This document shows positions 8,001-15,713 of a stretch of 64,000 nt of DNA, piece after piece. The position numbers were made by a program, and so were the translations under genes. A model generated the notes under the pieces. It searched no databases. It was given only the letters and a program-made list of their open reading frames with translations, and was not told where the DNA came from. Numbering within the stretch: position 1 is the stretch's first letter; each line of letters opens with the position of its first letter. This stretch comes from JAICLK01 sp963742655 (GTDB taxonomy: Bacteria > Patescibacteriota > Saccharimonadia > Saccharimonadales > UBA4665), in contig CAVUMM010000005.1 in assembly GCA_963742655.1 (NCBI GenBank), forward strand, positions 558,001 to 622,000, read 5' to 3'.

Positions 8001-8399
8001 ATGGAAAAACTTACTGAATTTAAGGGAAAGCGAGTTTCATTTATTGAGACGATGCATGTTAAGGAGGGCGTGGATTGTGACGTCTATTCGTTTGTTGATG
8101 ATAGTTCAAAAGATTTGGGAGTGATCACAGTCAGAAGTGGCCAAATGACGCCTCTGCAGCGAGTAGTACAAGGCACTAGGACAATTGAGGGATACGTTTC
8201 AGGTCACGGTATGCTGACAGTGGGAACTGAAAAGGGCGAAACAAAAGTCTACGCCTTTGACGAGAAAAATGGAGGGAGCGAAGTTAATGTTGAGATAGGA
8301 CAAACGGTGCAATGGATGGCTGCTCCTGATAGCGACCTGGTATTTTATGAGATTTGCGAGCCACCCTACCAAGACGGTCGCTTTGAAAATCTGGACTAA
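8001..8399 (+). CDS. Cupin-like small protein
   Basis: A 132-residue protein with the strand pattern of a single cupin barrel: GVITVRSGQMTPLQRVVQG, a turn with EGYVSGHGMLTVGTEKG, then VNVEIGQTVQWMAAPDSDLVFYEICEP. The usual metal-binding histidines are mostly missing, so binding rather than redox catalysis is likely. A longer frame reaches upstream to 7869, but it runs through the junction repeat, so ATG 8001 is preferred. A TATTAT-like box is 9-14 bases upstream. It is the only gene in its cassette. Confidence 0.5.
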   Translation: MEKLTEFKGKRVSFIETMHVKEGVDCDVYSFVDDSSKDLGVITVRSGQMTPLQRVVQGTRTIEGYVSGHGMLTVGTEKGETKVYAFDEKNGGSEVNVEIGQTVQWMAAPDSDLVFYEICEPPYQDGRFENLD

Positions 8400-8469
8400 T
8401 TTGCATCGCCACTATTAGAACTTACGGGTTCGAAGCCTATTTCCGTGAGCCTTCGGACCAAAGTTATAA

Positions 8470-8516
8470 TATCAGGGTATAGGCGGTTCCACCTTTTATC
8501 AATTGAGCGTATCAAA
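8470..8516 (+). repeat. Hairpin repeat, copy 2
   Basis: A degenerate copy of 5917-5966: ATCAGGGTATAGGCGGTTCC, then ACCTTTTATC and TTGAGCGTATCA. The stem is imperfect. It precedes the Phd/PIN cassette. About 35 bases upstream is a GGGTTCGAAGCC T-loop-like motif (8424-8435). Confidence 0.5.
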
Positions 8517-8622
8517 CCGTAAATAGTCCATCACATTAGCAGAAAAATACTATTCGCCCTACACTCTCGAAACGAACTTTTAAAAGTCTCGCTCCTGAAT
8601 GTGCATATGATATGAAAGTAAC

Positions 8623-8654
8623 AACTTGACAAGTTGGATATGCGTTGTTAAGAA
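8623..8654 (+). promoter_or_regulatory. Promoter and palindromic operator of Phd/PIN module
   Basis: AACTTG-A-CAAGTT (8623-8635) is a perfect palindrome that contains the -35 TTGACA (8626-8631). A -10-like TAAGAA follows after 17 bases (8649-8654), 6 bases before the ATG at 8661. This fits autoregulation by the antitoxin and a leaderless message. Confidence 0.55.
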
Positions 8655-8660
8655 TTAAGC

Positions 8661-8903
8661 ATGAAGACTATGACTACGGCAAAATTTAAGGCTAATTTCT
8701 CATCAGTAGTTGATGAGCTTAAAAAGGGCAACGAGGTTATGATCACCTATGGCCGTGGGAAAAAGCCACTTGCAACTATCGTCCCTCAAAGCAAGATGAA
8801 AAAGCCGAACCACTCGGTGAAGATAGGTGATCTAAAGGAAGCCGGTTGGACGTATAAATTAAAAGATTTTGAGATGACAGAAGAAGAATTATTTCTTTCA
8901 TGA
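8661..8903 (+). CDS. Phd/YefM-type antitoxin
   Basis: An 80-residue protein with the Phd/YefM N-terminal fold: MTTAKFKANFSSVVDELKKG then NEVMITYGRGKKPLATIVP. The C-terminal part, KDFEMTEEELFLS, would contact the toxin. The stop overlaps the start of the PIN gene (ATGA). It lies in the last cassette of the array behind tRNA-Arg(TCG). Confidence 0.82.
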   Translation: MKTMTTAKFKANFSSVVDELKKGNEVMITYGRGKKPLATIVPQSKMKKPNHSVKIGDLKEAGWTYKLKDFEMTEEELFLS

Positions 8904-9297
8904 ATTATCTCCTCGATACACATATACTGCTTTGGCTTCGATTTAACCCGGAAAAGTTAAGTAAAAACCAACGAGCGGCTATTGAAGCGGTTGATGAAGA
9001 AAAGCTCATTAGTTCCATAACCGCTTGGGAAATAAGTTTAAAGTTTTCACTCGGAAAGCTTGATTTAGGTGATCACACGCCCGAGGAATTTATTTCAGGA
9101 ATTTATAAGCTTGGAATAAAAATCATTACTCCAACGCCTGAGCAGTATGCGACTTACTATCTATTACCTAAGATCGATGGCCATAAAGATCCCTTTGATA
9201 GAATTATCATCTGGCATGCGATTCAAAGTGGGCGACGCTTGTTTCAAGTGATCGAAAAATCTCTGACTACAAATTGAGTGGGCTGAATGTTATTTAG
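8900..9297 (+). pseudogene. PIN-domain toxin (VapC-like), frameshifted at the C-terminus
   Basis: The reading frame from ATG 8900 gives a PIN protein with Asp6 (LLDTHILLW), Glu44 (TAWEISLKFSLGKL) and Asp97/Asp100 in KDPFDRIIIWHA. After IQSG it runs into an unrelated tail and stops at 9277. The adjacent frame continues as TLVSSDRKISDYKLSG to a stop at 9295-9297, which is the expected PIN C-terminus with the last acidic residue in SSDRKI. A single base is therefore missing near 9232, and the encoded toxin lacks its fourth acidic position. It is probably inactive. Confidence 0.7.
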
Positions 9298-9366
9298 CTG
9301 CACCCAGTAGGGGTAATTGAGCTCCCGTACCATTCCCATTTTACCCAGTTTCCGATACAAATTAAT

Positions 9367-9414
9367 GATATCAAGATAAAGACGATTTCATCTATTATCC
9401 ACTGAGCGTACCAT
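9367..9414 (+). repeat. Hairpin repeat ending in GCGTACCA, copy 3
   Basis: ATCAAGATAAAGACGATTTC, then ATCTATTATCC and ACTGAGCGTACCATT, matches copy 1 closely over the 3' half. A further GTACCA lies at 9325. Bases 9298-9366 hold no gene. The array of tRNA-linked cassettes ends here. Confidence 0.55.
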
Positions 9415-9525
9415 TACTGTAAGCTTTTAAAGATTTGTTAATTAACACACTGTCTTCATGAATTTTTGGCTATAAGCTAGTAAATGGACAAATAATTTAT
9501 AGAACTGAAAAAAAAGGGGGAGCTT

Positions 9526-10386
9526 ACGTCTAAAATCCCAACTGTCAATTTACATAATGGTATCGCAATGCCTGCTTTAGGTTTTGGTGTCTTTCAGATG
9601 AGCGATGAGGACGCCCAGAACAGTGTTGCAATTGCTTTAGGAACCGGCTACCGCTTAATTGATACTGCAACGTCATATATGAATGAAAGGGCGGTTGGCC
9701 GCGGTATTAAACAAAGCGGTATATCTAGGGACGAGATATTCGTAACGAGCAAGCTATGGATCGCCGATGCCTCCTACGATGGGGCAAAGAAAGGTTACCA
9801 AAAATCATTAGACAAACTGGGTCTAAAGTATCTGGACCTTTATCTTTTGCACCAACCATTCGGTGATATTTTTGGAGCGTGGCGAGCGCTGGAAGAGCTT
9901 TACGAAGCAGGTAGGGTCAAGGCAATCGGCGTATCAAATTTCAGCAGCGCCAAGTTGGCTAATTTCGTGCTGAGCAACCCCGACGGTGTTAAGCCGATGG
10001 TCGATCAGGTTGAAACACATCCGTTCAACCAACAGATTGAAGCTCGAAAACTCATGGATGAGTACGGCATCGTGCACGAAGGCTGGGCACCGTTTGCCGA
10101 AGGCCAGCACAATATCTTTTCAAACGAAGTCTTAGCGGAAATTGGAAAAAAATATGATAAAAGCATCGGCCAAGTGGTGCTTCGGTGGCATATCCAAAAA
10201 GGCATAGTAGCCATACCGAAGTCCGTCCATAAAGAGCGCATCGAAGAGAATTTCAATGTCTTTGATTTTGAACTAACCAAAGAGGATATGGATAAGATTG
10301 CCGGGCTGGATACCAAACAGACGGTCGTTAACCACGAGGACCCGGAATTCGTAAAAAGATTATTTGGGCGTAAGCTAAATGATTAA
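9526..10386 (+). CDS. Aldo/keto reductase
   Basis: An NADPH-dependent aldo/keto reductase of about 286 residues. Visible are GFGVFQM, the catalytic region with DTATSYMNERAVGRGI (Asp and Tyr), FVTSKLW (Lys), LYLLHQP (His), GVSNFSSAKL and the cofactor-binding AIPKSVHKERIEENF near the C-terminus. The first ATG in frame (9568) would cut off the first beta strand. The codons before it read SKIPTVNLHNGIA, the normal family N-terminus, and begin at an ACG (9526) just after GGGGGAG. The start may thus be ACG, or an ATG changed by one base. The gene lies outside the cassette array. Confidence 0.88.
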   Translation, partial: TSKIPTVNLHNGIAMPALGFGVFQMSDEDAQNSVAIALGTGYRLIDTATSYMNERAVGRGIKQSGISRDEIFVTSKLWIADASYDGAKKGYQKSLDKLGLKYLDLYLLHQPFGDIFGAWRALEELYEAGRVKAIGVSNFSSAKLANFVLSNPDGVKPMVDQVETHPFNQQIEARKLMDEYGIVHEGWAPFAEGQHNIFSNEVLAEIGKKYDKSIGQVVLRWHIQKGIVAIPKSVHKERIEENFNVFDFELTKEDMDKIAGLDTKQTVVNHEDPEFVKRLFGRKLND

Positions 10387-10492
10387 CGAAGCATTTGTGG
10401 CAAAGGCAGGGTATAAAACCATGATTCTAAGCTCTTAACCGTGATGGGACCTAGAGAGTCGGAGTAGACAGTTCTTTTGTTATACTTGGCCC

Positions 10493-10957
10493 ATGAATCT
10501 GACAAAGTTTTTGAGCGAAGAAGAAGCCAGAAAGATTGAATTCGGAGAAGCTTTAGCCAAAGTTTATTTTTATTTGCCCGTTATCTATTACAGTGAACGG
10601 AGTCCAAATTACGAGGAACTCTGGTACTCTCTGCGATTTAATCAGGAGGACGCGCCCTCTTCTATTTTAGTCTATGCGAGTAAAGTCCCGGCCGGCCAAA
10701 CGCTATGGCAAGCCGTTAGGCACGATCTTGAGAATGACTTTAATTATCCCCATGAAAAGAGTTTTGTTATAGAGGAAGCGAAGCCATTCGACACAGCACA
10801 TACGAAAGATGGGATAGAGTTGACGAGATTGCTTGTCTGGGTCGGTGTCCACAAGAAGTTCGATACGGCAAAACTAAATCCGGTAGGTACGCACCCTTTT
10901 TGGTTCGATGAAGGAGAATACCCTTTCAACATAATTGCTAGTAAGTACTTTGGTTAA
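10493..10957 (+). CDS. Conserved-looking protein of unknown function
   Basis: A 154-residue acidic, aromatic-rich soluble protein with no signal peptide. No family is recognised. Features include LSEEEARKIEFGEALAKVYF at the N-terminus and a segment HPFWFDEGEYPFNIIASKYFG at the C-terminus. TATACT at 10481-10486 ends 6 bases before the ATG, so the message is probably leaderless and the gene is transcribed alone. Confidence 0.6.
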   Translation: MNLTKFLSEEEARKIEFGEALAKVYFYLPVIYYSERSPNYEELWYSLRFNQEDAPSSILVYASKVPAGQTLWQAVRHDLENDFNYPHEKSFVIEEAKPFDTAHTKDGIELTRLLVWVGVHKKFDTAKLNPVGTHPFWFDEGEYPFNIIASKYFG

Positions 10958-11013
10958 TAGCTTGATTCACCTGCAACGGTACGCTATTTCGCTTATGCTA
11001 TACTTTGTCCATA

Positions 11014-12612
11014 ATGGCATATTCAAATAAGAAACCTCGTAAAAAATCAAAAGAATCAATTGGCAAAAGAATACTCCGATTTTTGAAACGAAAATGGAAA
11101 ATCATTTCTGCAACAGTAGTAGTCTTAATAATTATTATTTTGGCCGGAACGCGGCTGTGGTTCTTTTATGTGGCGCACTTGCCTAAATTCTGCTATGTAA
11201 GCTCTGCCAAATTCGTTTGTACGAGCGAAAAAGGCAATATACACGCGGTGTATGATTTACCCACTCCAAACGGCCGAACGCTAACGGATCTCGTAGCTTC
11301 TCCAGACCAGAAGCATTACGTAGCTATTTCATCCAATGTTACCGGATTGACCCAGAAAGTCCCGGCCGTGTGGCTGTTTGACCGGAAACTTAAGGTAGAA
11401 AAATCTATAAATTTGGGTCTTAGCAGTGCCGATTATTTCGACCGTATTTTTCCGGTTTGGTCCCAGGATAGCAAATATGTGCTTCTAAAAAGCGCTTCGG
11501 GCAGCGACAGCGTAGATCTATACAGCATCGATACTGGAAAACTGATACCGCTGGACACCCAATGGGCAGTTTCCGCCAATCTGAGCCAGGTTGCATGTAA
11601 TTTTATAGGTTATTATGGCTTTACAAGTAACGACAACATCATAATGACCTGCGGCGATCAGCCGACCGGTTTGGCCATAATATCTCCAGAAGGGAAAATC
11701 CTGAACACAGAACCAATAGACGGGGTTTATGCCGGTTCCATTGCGCCTACCAAAGACGGCGTAATTATTTACCACAATGGCAATCAGCTTTTTGCCGTTA
11801 ATGATAACGGCAGCGACCCGCGGAAGTTGGCCGCCCAAGCCGAATTTTCTTACTTCAAGTACGATAGATCGAGCGATACCGTTTTCTTGATCAATAAAAC
11901 GCAATCTTCCCAGGGCTACACTACCGGAGTTAAGTCGGTTTCATATATTTCGGTCGGTGATCTGCTTAATGGCAAGCAGCCCAATACAACTGTTCTTAAC
12001 TCTAATATTCATGCAGAAGACACCCCGAATATCTCACCGCTTAGTTCGACTAAAATCGTTTTGAGCGGGCTGAACGGAAGCGCGATTTATGATCTTGCAA
12101 CCGGCAAAAGCGTAAAATTATCGCCATCTCCGCTGGTGGTACCGGGTGACGTATCGCCAAACCTCGAGGGTATCAGCGGCTTGTTGCATCAAACGAACTA
12201 TTTCCACCTGAATATTTTTCATCAGAAACTGACATTAGACGATAAGGTTTTAAACCTTAACAAAGCGCCTGCCAGCTTCCAAAGTTATTTAAAAGGCAAG
12301 CTGGGATCTATGAATAACAAGTGCGCGAAAGACGTCGGGCGGTATGGCAGCCAGCTAAATTTGTCGGTAGTAGGGGCTAACGGTTCAACTGTGGCTTTGG
12401 CCACGAGCTGCCAAGTGACGGGTTATTGGGGTGCCGGCGCAAACATTAACTTATATGCTTCTAATAATAATAAAGATTGGCAGCAAATTAAGGCCGATGA
12501 GGGCTATTACTGGCCGCTCTGCAGTACGGTAAATCAATACCATATTTCAAATAAGATTATTCCTACGTGTGATACCGGCGGTGCAGTGTATGTCAAGAAC
12601 GCCAACCCTTAA
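11014..12612 (+). CDS. Membrane-anchored beta-propeller-like protein
   Basis: About 532 residues. A lysine-rich cytoplasmic N-terminus is followed by one membrane segment (about 32-55) and a long external domain. The external part contains repeated strands of the type seen in TolB/WD40-like propellers, for example VWLFDRKLKVEKSINLG, FPVWSQDSKYVLLKS, VDLYSIDTGKLIPL, SPEGKIL and AIYDLATGKSVKLS. No catalytic motif is seen; a binding or scaffolding role at the cell surface is an inference. TATACT (10999-11004) precedes the ATG by 9 bases; a TTG three codons earlier is less likely. Confidence 0.65.
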   Translation: MAYSNKKPRKKSKESIGKRILRFLKRKWKIISATVVVLIIIILAGTRLWFFYVAHLPKFCYVSSAKFVCTSEKGNIHAVYDLPTPNGRTLTDLVASPDQKHYVAISSNVTGLTQKVPAVWLFDRKLKVEKSINLGLSSADYFDRIFPVWSQDSKYVLLKSASGSDSVDLYSIDTGKLIPLDTQWAVSANLSQVACNFIGYYGFTSNDNIIMTCGDQPTGLAIISPEGKILNTEPIDGVYAGSIAPTKDGVIIYHNGNQLFAVNDNGSDPRKLAAQAEFSYFKYDRSSDTVFLINKTQSSQGYTTGVKSVSYISVGDLLNGKQPNTTVLNSNIHAEDTPNISPLSSTKIVLSGLNGSAIYDLATGKSVKLSPSPLVVPGDVSPNLEGISGLLHQTNYFHLNIFHQKLTLDDKVLNLNKAPASFQSYLKGKLGSMNNKCAKDVGRYGSQLNLSVVGANGSTVALATSCQVTGYWGAGANINLYASNNNKDWQQIKADEGYYWPLCSTVNQYHISNKIIPTCDTGGAVYVKNANP

Positions 12613-12717
12613 AAATATTGCATCTTGTAAGTCCGCTTCAGAACTACTCAAGCACGCCTATATCTGACGAGCTTTGCGCCAATTCGATGCCGCGCGTATG
12701 GTATAGTTGCATCTGCT

Positions 12718-13191
12718 ATGAAAAAAGATTTCATCCATGATTTCGATACCGACTCTGTTCATGCGGAACTGATTGTCAGGGATTCGGTTTCTAAGAAATA
12801 TCTTATTTATACATCCACGGAAAAACACGAGGAAGATTTTTGCCGCATTTTAAGATTTGACTTCGATACCGGCAAACAGCTATCGATCCAATTAGCAAAA
12901 TTCCTGTATGAAAATAACCTTGTCCTCAACTCTTTCAGAAAGCTCGCAGAGGAAACTCGCGTAGTATTTAGTTTTGCGGATGACACACCCGGGGTTGAAT
13001 CAACGTCACTCTGTTTTATAGCAGAAGTCGATGTGATCGAATACGGCAAGCTGGATCAAGACCACGCAAAAGCTTCTTTCGTAAGTCTTCGCGAGCTGCT
13101 GGCGAAATTAGAAGCAAGCCCGTATTTCGGCATTGCTACTGATTTGGGGATCGCTCTGCTAATTTCTGAAGATGAAATTTTACGCAGCTAA
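12718..13191 (+). CDS. Unknown small protein, possibly a degenerate Nudix-like fold
   Basis: 157 residues, soluble. The order HAELIVRDSVSKKYLIYTS, then KLAEETRVVFSFADD, then SLCFIAEVDVIEYG and FVSLRELLAKLEAS resembles the strand/helix order of Nudix proteins, but the Nudix box is absent, so no enzyme activity can be proposed. TATAGT (12702-12707) precedes the ATG by 10 bases. The gene is transcribed alone toward the convergent gene at 13204. Confidence 0.5.
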   Translation: MKKDFIHDFDTDSVHAELIVRDSVSKKYLIYTSTEKHEEDFCRILRFDFDTGKQLSIQLAKFLYENNLVLNSFRKLAEETRVVFSFADDTPGVESTSLCFIAEVDVIEYGKLDQDHAKASFVSLRELLAKLEASPYFGIATDLGIALLISEDEILRS

Positions 13192-13203
13192 GATGGCCTG
13201 AAT

Positions 13204-13614
13204 TTAACTAGGCAATTTAGCCAAGTCGCCGTTCAGGACGGTGGTGTCAAAGGTGAGCATTTCGTCGTAAATGTAGGGTTGGTCCGGAATCGGATTGAGC
13301 AGGTAAATCTTTATGTGCTTGTCGTGGGCGTAGCCAAGCTCCAGGAACGTGTTGGCGCCGATGTAGTTTTCGATATCGCCCTTCGTAATATTGACGACGA
13401 GCACCGCATCGGATTGGTCGATTTTTCGGAAATGTTCACTGATGAGCTCCAGGCCTTTCTTGGCTTTGACCCGTTCCGCGCCATCGGCTGCCCAGTAATC
13501 GACACCCGGAGCTTTGACCGGCATCAAAACCGTGTGGCCCATCGCTTCAAGCTTTTTTTGGATGTCGAGCATCTGCTCGTGAAATTTTAATGAACCGCAA
13601 ATCGTAATCGTCAT
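13204..13614 (-). CDS. Nucleoside 2-deoxyribosyltransferase-like protein
   Basis: A 136-residue Rossmann-like protein. It contains ITICGSLKFHEQML, a linker with MPVKAPGVDYW, DQSDAVLVVNITKG and the segment YIGANTFLELGYAHDKHIKIYLL, in which the glutamate after NTF is the expected nucleophile of this family. The group transfers deoxyribose between bases or binds nucleotides in signalling. An in-frame extension to 13710 exists but looks non-coding, so ATG 13614 is used. A TATAAT box lies about 45 bases upstream of the start. Confidence 0.65.
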   Translation of the reverse strand: MTITICGSLKFHEQMLDIQKKLEAMGHTVLMPVKAPGVDYWAADGAERVKAKKGLELISEHFRKIDQSDAVLVVNITKGDIENYIGANTFLELGYAHDKHIKIYLLNPIPDQPYIYDEMLTFDTTVLNGDLAKLPS

Positions 13615-13733
13615 GGAAGAAACCCTTTGCTCATTAAATTTATGGTAAGTACGGTACGGATTATAGCAGCCTGGATAGATGAACGCGTTGTATATACGTT
13701 TTAAATGCATTCGTTTGCCGTTAATCCCCTGGA

Positions 13734-14537
13734 TTAGGCAATACCAAGGATCGAACGATCACCGTAGGCGAGCGTATAGTGCGGTGCGACATCATGAATC
13801 CGCAAAAATGCGGCTCCGGAATCGATGGCTAAGCGGCCCGCTTCGAGATTCGGTTTGACGTCGAAACGATTCTCGCCAAGAAATCGTTTGTGAGAATAGC
13901 CGATTAATACGGGGTTTTCGATGCCGCTGTCACGTGCTGCTGCGGGAAATTGCAACAGATCCCAATTCAATCGCATGGTCTTGCCGAAACCGATGCCAGG
14001 ATCAAGAATTATTTTTTCCAAACCCAAACCCAGTTTCAGTAATCCATCAATTCGGCGCACGAGTGTTTCCAACACTTCTTCCATGCTGTCTAACTCGGCA
14101 TTGGCGTGAGCTTTATGAATGTCGGTGCCGAATTTCGGCGGTAAATGGCTGATGATACACATCAGATTATGCGATGCCACCATTTCACGCATTTTTGGAT
14201 TATTCATGCCCGTCACATCATTGGCGATGAAGTCGGTACCAAACAGCGCTGCAATTTTGGCGATGGTTTCCGGGTGATGTGTATCGATTGATAGTTTACC
14301 CGGGTACTCCGGCATGAGTAATGACAATACTGGCTCGAGCCGTGCCCACTCCTCCTCCGCGCTAATCGGCTTAGCCCAGGGATTCGTGGCTTCGGCGCCG
14401 ACGTCAACATAATCCGCCCCGTTCGCGAACATTTCGGCGGCTTGTGTAGCCGCACTTTTGGCCGAGTCATGAATGCCGTCGCCGCTAAAACTATCCGGCG
14501 TAACATTCAGAATCCCTACCAATCGCACCCCATTCAT
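13734..14537 (-). CDS. folP: Dihydropteroate synthase
   Basis: A 267-residue TIM-barrel enzyme that joins 4-aminobenzoate to the pterin diphosphate. The two signature regions are present: NVTPDSFSGDG (about 11-21) and ADYVDVGAEATNPWAKPIS. These are followed by LSIDTHHPETI, FIANDVTG, ILDPGIGFGKT and the C-terminal pterin-site segment LRIHDV. ATG 14537 is chosen because the minus-strand TATAAT (14545-14550) lies 7 bases before it. A longer frame to 14624 has no support. It belongs with folC and folD functionally but is encoded separately. Confidence 0.93.
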   Translation of the reverse strand: MNGVRLVGILNVTPDSFSGDGIHDSAKSAATQAAEMFANGADYVDVGAEATNPWAKPISAEEEWARLEPVLSLLMPEYPGKLSIDTHHPETIAKIAALFGTDFIANDVTGMNNPKMREMVASHNLMCIISHLPPKFGTDIHKAHANAELDSMEEVLETLVRRIDGLLKLGLGLEKIILDPGIGFGKTMRLNWDLLQFPAAARDSGIENPVLIGYSHKRFLGENRFDVKPNLEAGRLAIDSGAAFLRIHDVAPHYTLAYGDRSILGIA

Positions 14538-14667
14538 GCCAGGGATTATACGCCGGAAGATTGCGAAACGACACAGAAGATGTGTATTTTTGCGCCAATC
14601 CCAGCTGGCACAATATCCAATCATTTGCTACCCTTCTACATACACGATACGTGCGCGAACGCGCACA

Positions 14668-14820
14668 CAAAACTGCAATCCAAGGAGCGTTAGCGACTGA
14701 ATGCAGTTTTGAAAGGAGAAGCGTAGAGTGAAGTCGAAGCTTTTGCCGCTCCTGCGGCAAAACGAGACATGCTCGTACGCTTCGAGTCGGGGTCCCCATA
14801 AAATTGTTAAATTTTATGGG
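14668..14820 (+). ncRNA. Structured RNA element upstream of tRNA-Arg(CCG)
   Basis: Stem 1 is CAAAACTGCA/TGCAGTTTTG (14668-14677 with 14702-14711), and its loop holds CCAAGGAGCG and GCGACTG. Next come GAAAGGAG, stem 2 GAAGCGTA/TACGCTTC (14718-14725 with 14776-14783) and stem 3 TTTTGCCG/CGGCAAAA inside it. The terminal hairpin is CCCCATAAAAT/ATTTTATGGGG (about 14794-14820). A related element precedes tRNA-Gly at 37612. Loop sequences are conserved while stem 1 differs but still pairs, which argues for a functional RNA. Another hairpin, GTGCGCG/CGCGCAC, lies just upstream (14651-14666). Confidence 0.5.
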
Positions 14821-14829
14821 GTTAGACGA

Positions 14830-14906
14830 GCGCCCGTAGCTCAGCTGGATAGAGCGTTGGTTTCCGGAACCAAAGGTCGTAGGTTCGAATCCTATCGGGC
14901 GTACCA
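14830..14906 (+). tRNA. tRNA-Arg (anticodon CCG)
   Basis: A complete cloverleaf with CCA encoded. The acceptor GCGCCCG pairs with CGGGCGT (one G-U pair). The anticodon stem is TTGGT/ACCAA around loop TTCCGGA (anticodon CCG). The T arm is GTAGG-TTCGAAT-CCTAT. The 3' end GTACCA begins an 82-base element that is repeated at 15708. Confidence 0.95.
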
Positions 14907-14982
14907 GGTAGGACTAACAGGGGAGATAATGGGCAGTGACTAATCAAAGTTCTGCCCCACCTCTGGAAATTAAGTTCGAATC
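14901..14982 (+). repeat. Cassette junction element, 82-base form, copy 1
   Basis: Starts in the tRNA 3' end: GTACCAGGTAGGACTA, then ACAGGGG. It has the internal hairpin GGGCAG/CTGCCC, then CCTCTG (14960-14965) and ends with GTTCGAATC (14974-14982). ACAGGGG pairs with CCTCTG using a G-U pair. Copy 2 at 15708-15789 has the same length. Confidence 0.65.
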
Positions 14983-15010
14983 GTATCGGGGTGATTCTTA
15001 AGCAATCACG

Positions 15011-15040
15011 TTGACATTAAGGTATAACTTTAGTTATACT
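15011..15040 (+). promoter_or_regulatory. Promoter/operator of the MazF-type module
   Basis: TTGACA (15011-15016) and TATACT (15035-15040) are 18 bases apart. The start codon at 15048 is 7 bases past the -10, so the mRNA is probably leaderless. GTATAAC and GTTATAC (15022-15028, 15033-15039) form a perfect inverted repeat between the two hexamers, a likely antitoxin-binding site. Confidence 0.65.
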
Positions 15041-15047
15041 TGTACAT

Positions 15048-15287
15048 ATGAAGACAGCAGTATCAATACCGGATAAAGTGTTTAACTCAGCCGAGAAGTT
15101 AGCGCGGCGACTTGGAAAATCTCGTAGCGAGGTATACGCCAAAGCCGTCCAAGACTACGTAGAAAAGCACCAGGATGATGATGTTACCGCTAAGCTGAAT
15201 ACTGTGTATGATTCTGAATCTTCTGAGCTTGATCCTGTCCTGAACCATCTCCAGACACAATCTATGATTAAGAATAACCCATGGTAG
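15048..15287 (+). CDS. Ribbon-helix-helix (CopG-like) antitoxin
   Basis: A 79-residue protein. The N-terminal strand KTAVSIPDKVFNSAEKLAR and the helix pair LGKSRSEVYAKAVQDYVEKH are a ribbon-helix-helix DNA-binding unit. The acidic C-terminal tail would bind the toxin. Its last 7 bases overlap the mazF-like gene. It heads the first cassette behind tRNA-Arg(CCG). Confidence 0.82.
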   Translation: MKTAVSIPDKVFNSAEKLARRLGKSRSEVYAKAVQDYVEKHQDDDVTAKLNTVYDSESSELDPVLNHLQTQSMIKNNPW

Positions 15288-15622
15288 CTCGCGGGCAGAT
15301 ATGGTGGGCTGAATTACCATATCCCGTTGGTTCAGAGCCAGGCTTTACAAGGCCAGTACTGATTGTACAGGCTGACAGTTTTAATCGAAGTAAATTGGCT
15401 ACCGTAGTAATCGTAGCAATAACCTCAAACCTTCGATTAGTAGATGCGCCCGGAAATGTCATGCTTTCCAAAACTAAATCGGGACTACCGAAGAATTCTG
15501 TCGTCAACGTTTCGCAGCTCAGCACTATCGATAAAAATTCTCTGAAAGATCCAATTGCGACCCTGGATAGAGCTATGATGCAACAAATTGACGATGGTTT
15601 AGCAGTTGTTCTTGCGCTATAG
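15281..15622 (+). CDS. mazF: MazF/PemK-family toxin
   Basis: A 113-residue mRNA-interferase-type protein. It shows the fold signatures VARGQIWWAELPYPVGSEPG, the conserved Arg-Pro in RPVLIVQADSFN, VVIVAITSNL and SVVNVSQLSTIDK. MazF toxins cut mRNA at short motifs. The start lies 7 bases inside the antitoxin gene. The module is framed by 82-base junction elements on both sides. Confidence 0.88.
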   Translation: MVARGQIWWAELPYPVGSEPGFTRPVLIVQADSFNRSKLATVVIVAITSNLRLVDAPGNVMLSKTKSGLPKNSVVNVSQLSTIDKNSLKDPIATLDRAMMQQIDDGLAVVLAL

Positions 15623-15674
15623 CCTATGCTAACTTTCGCAATCACTCACCGCTCTCATCAAATGGTCTAGCCAA

Positions 15675-15713
15675 GCCAAAAGGTGTTCGAAAGAAACTGC
15701 ACCCGGGGTACCA
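15675..15713 (+). repeat. 39-bp repeat, copy 1
   Basis: GCCAAAAGGTGTTCGAAAG, then AAACTGCACCC and GGGGTACCA. It matches 17102-17140 at 36 of 39 positions, the two copies bracketing the Phd/PIN cassette. Read on the minus strand in one frame, the differences here and just beyond fall mostly on third codon positions (GTPGAVSFEHLLAWLDHL), suggesting remnants of a gene. Confidence 0.6.
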
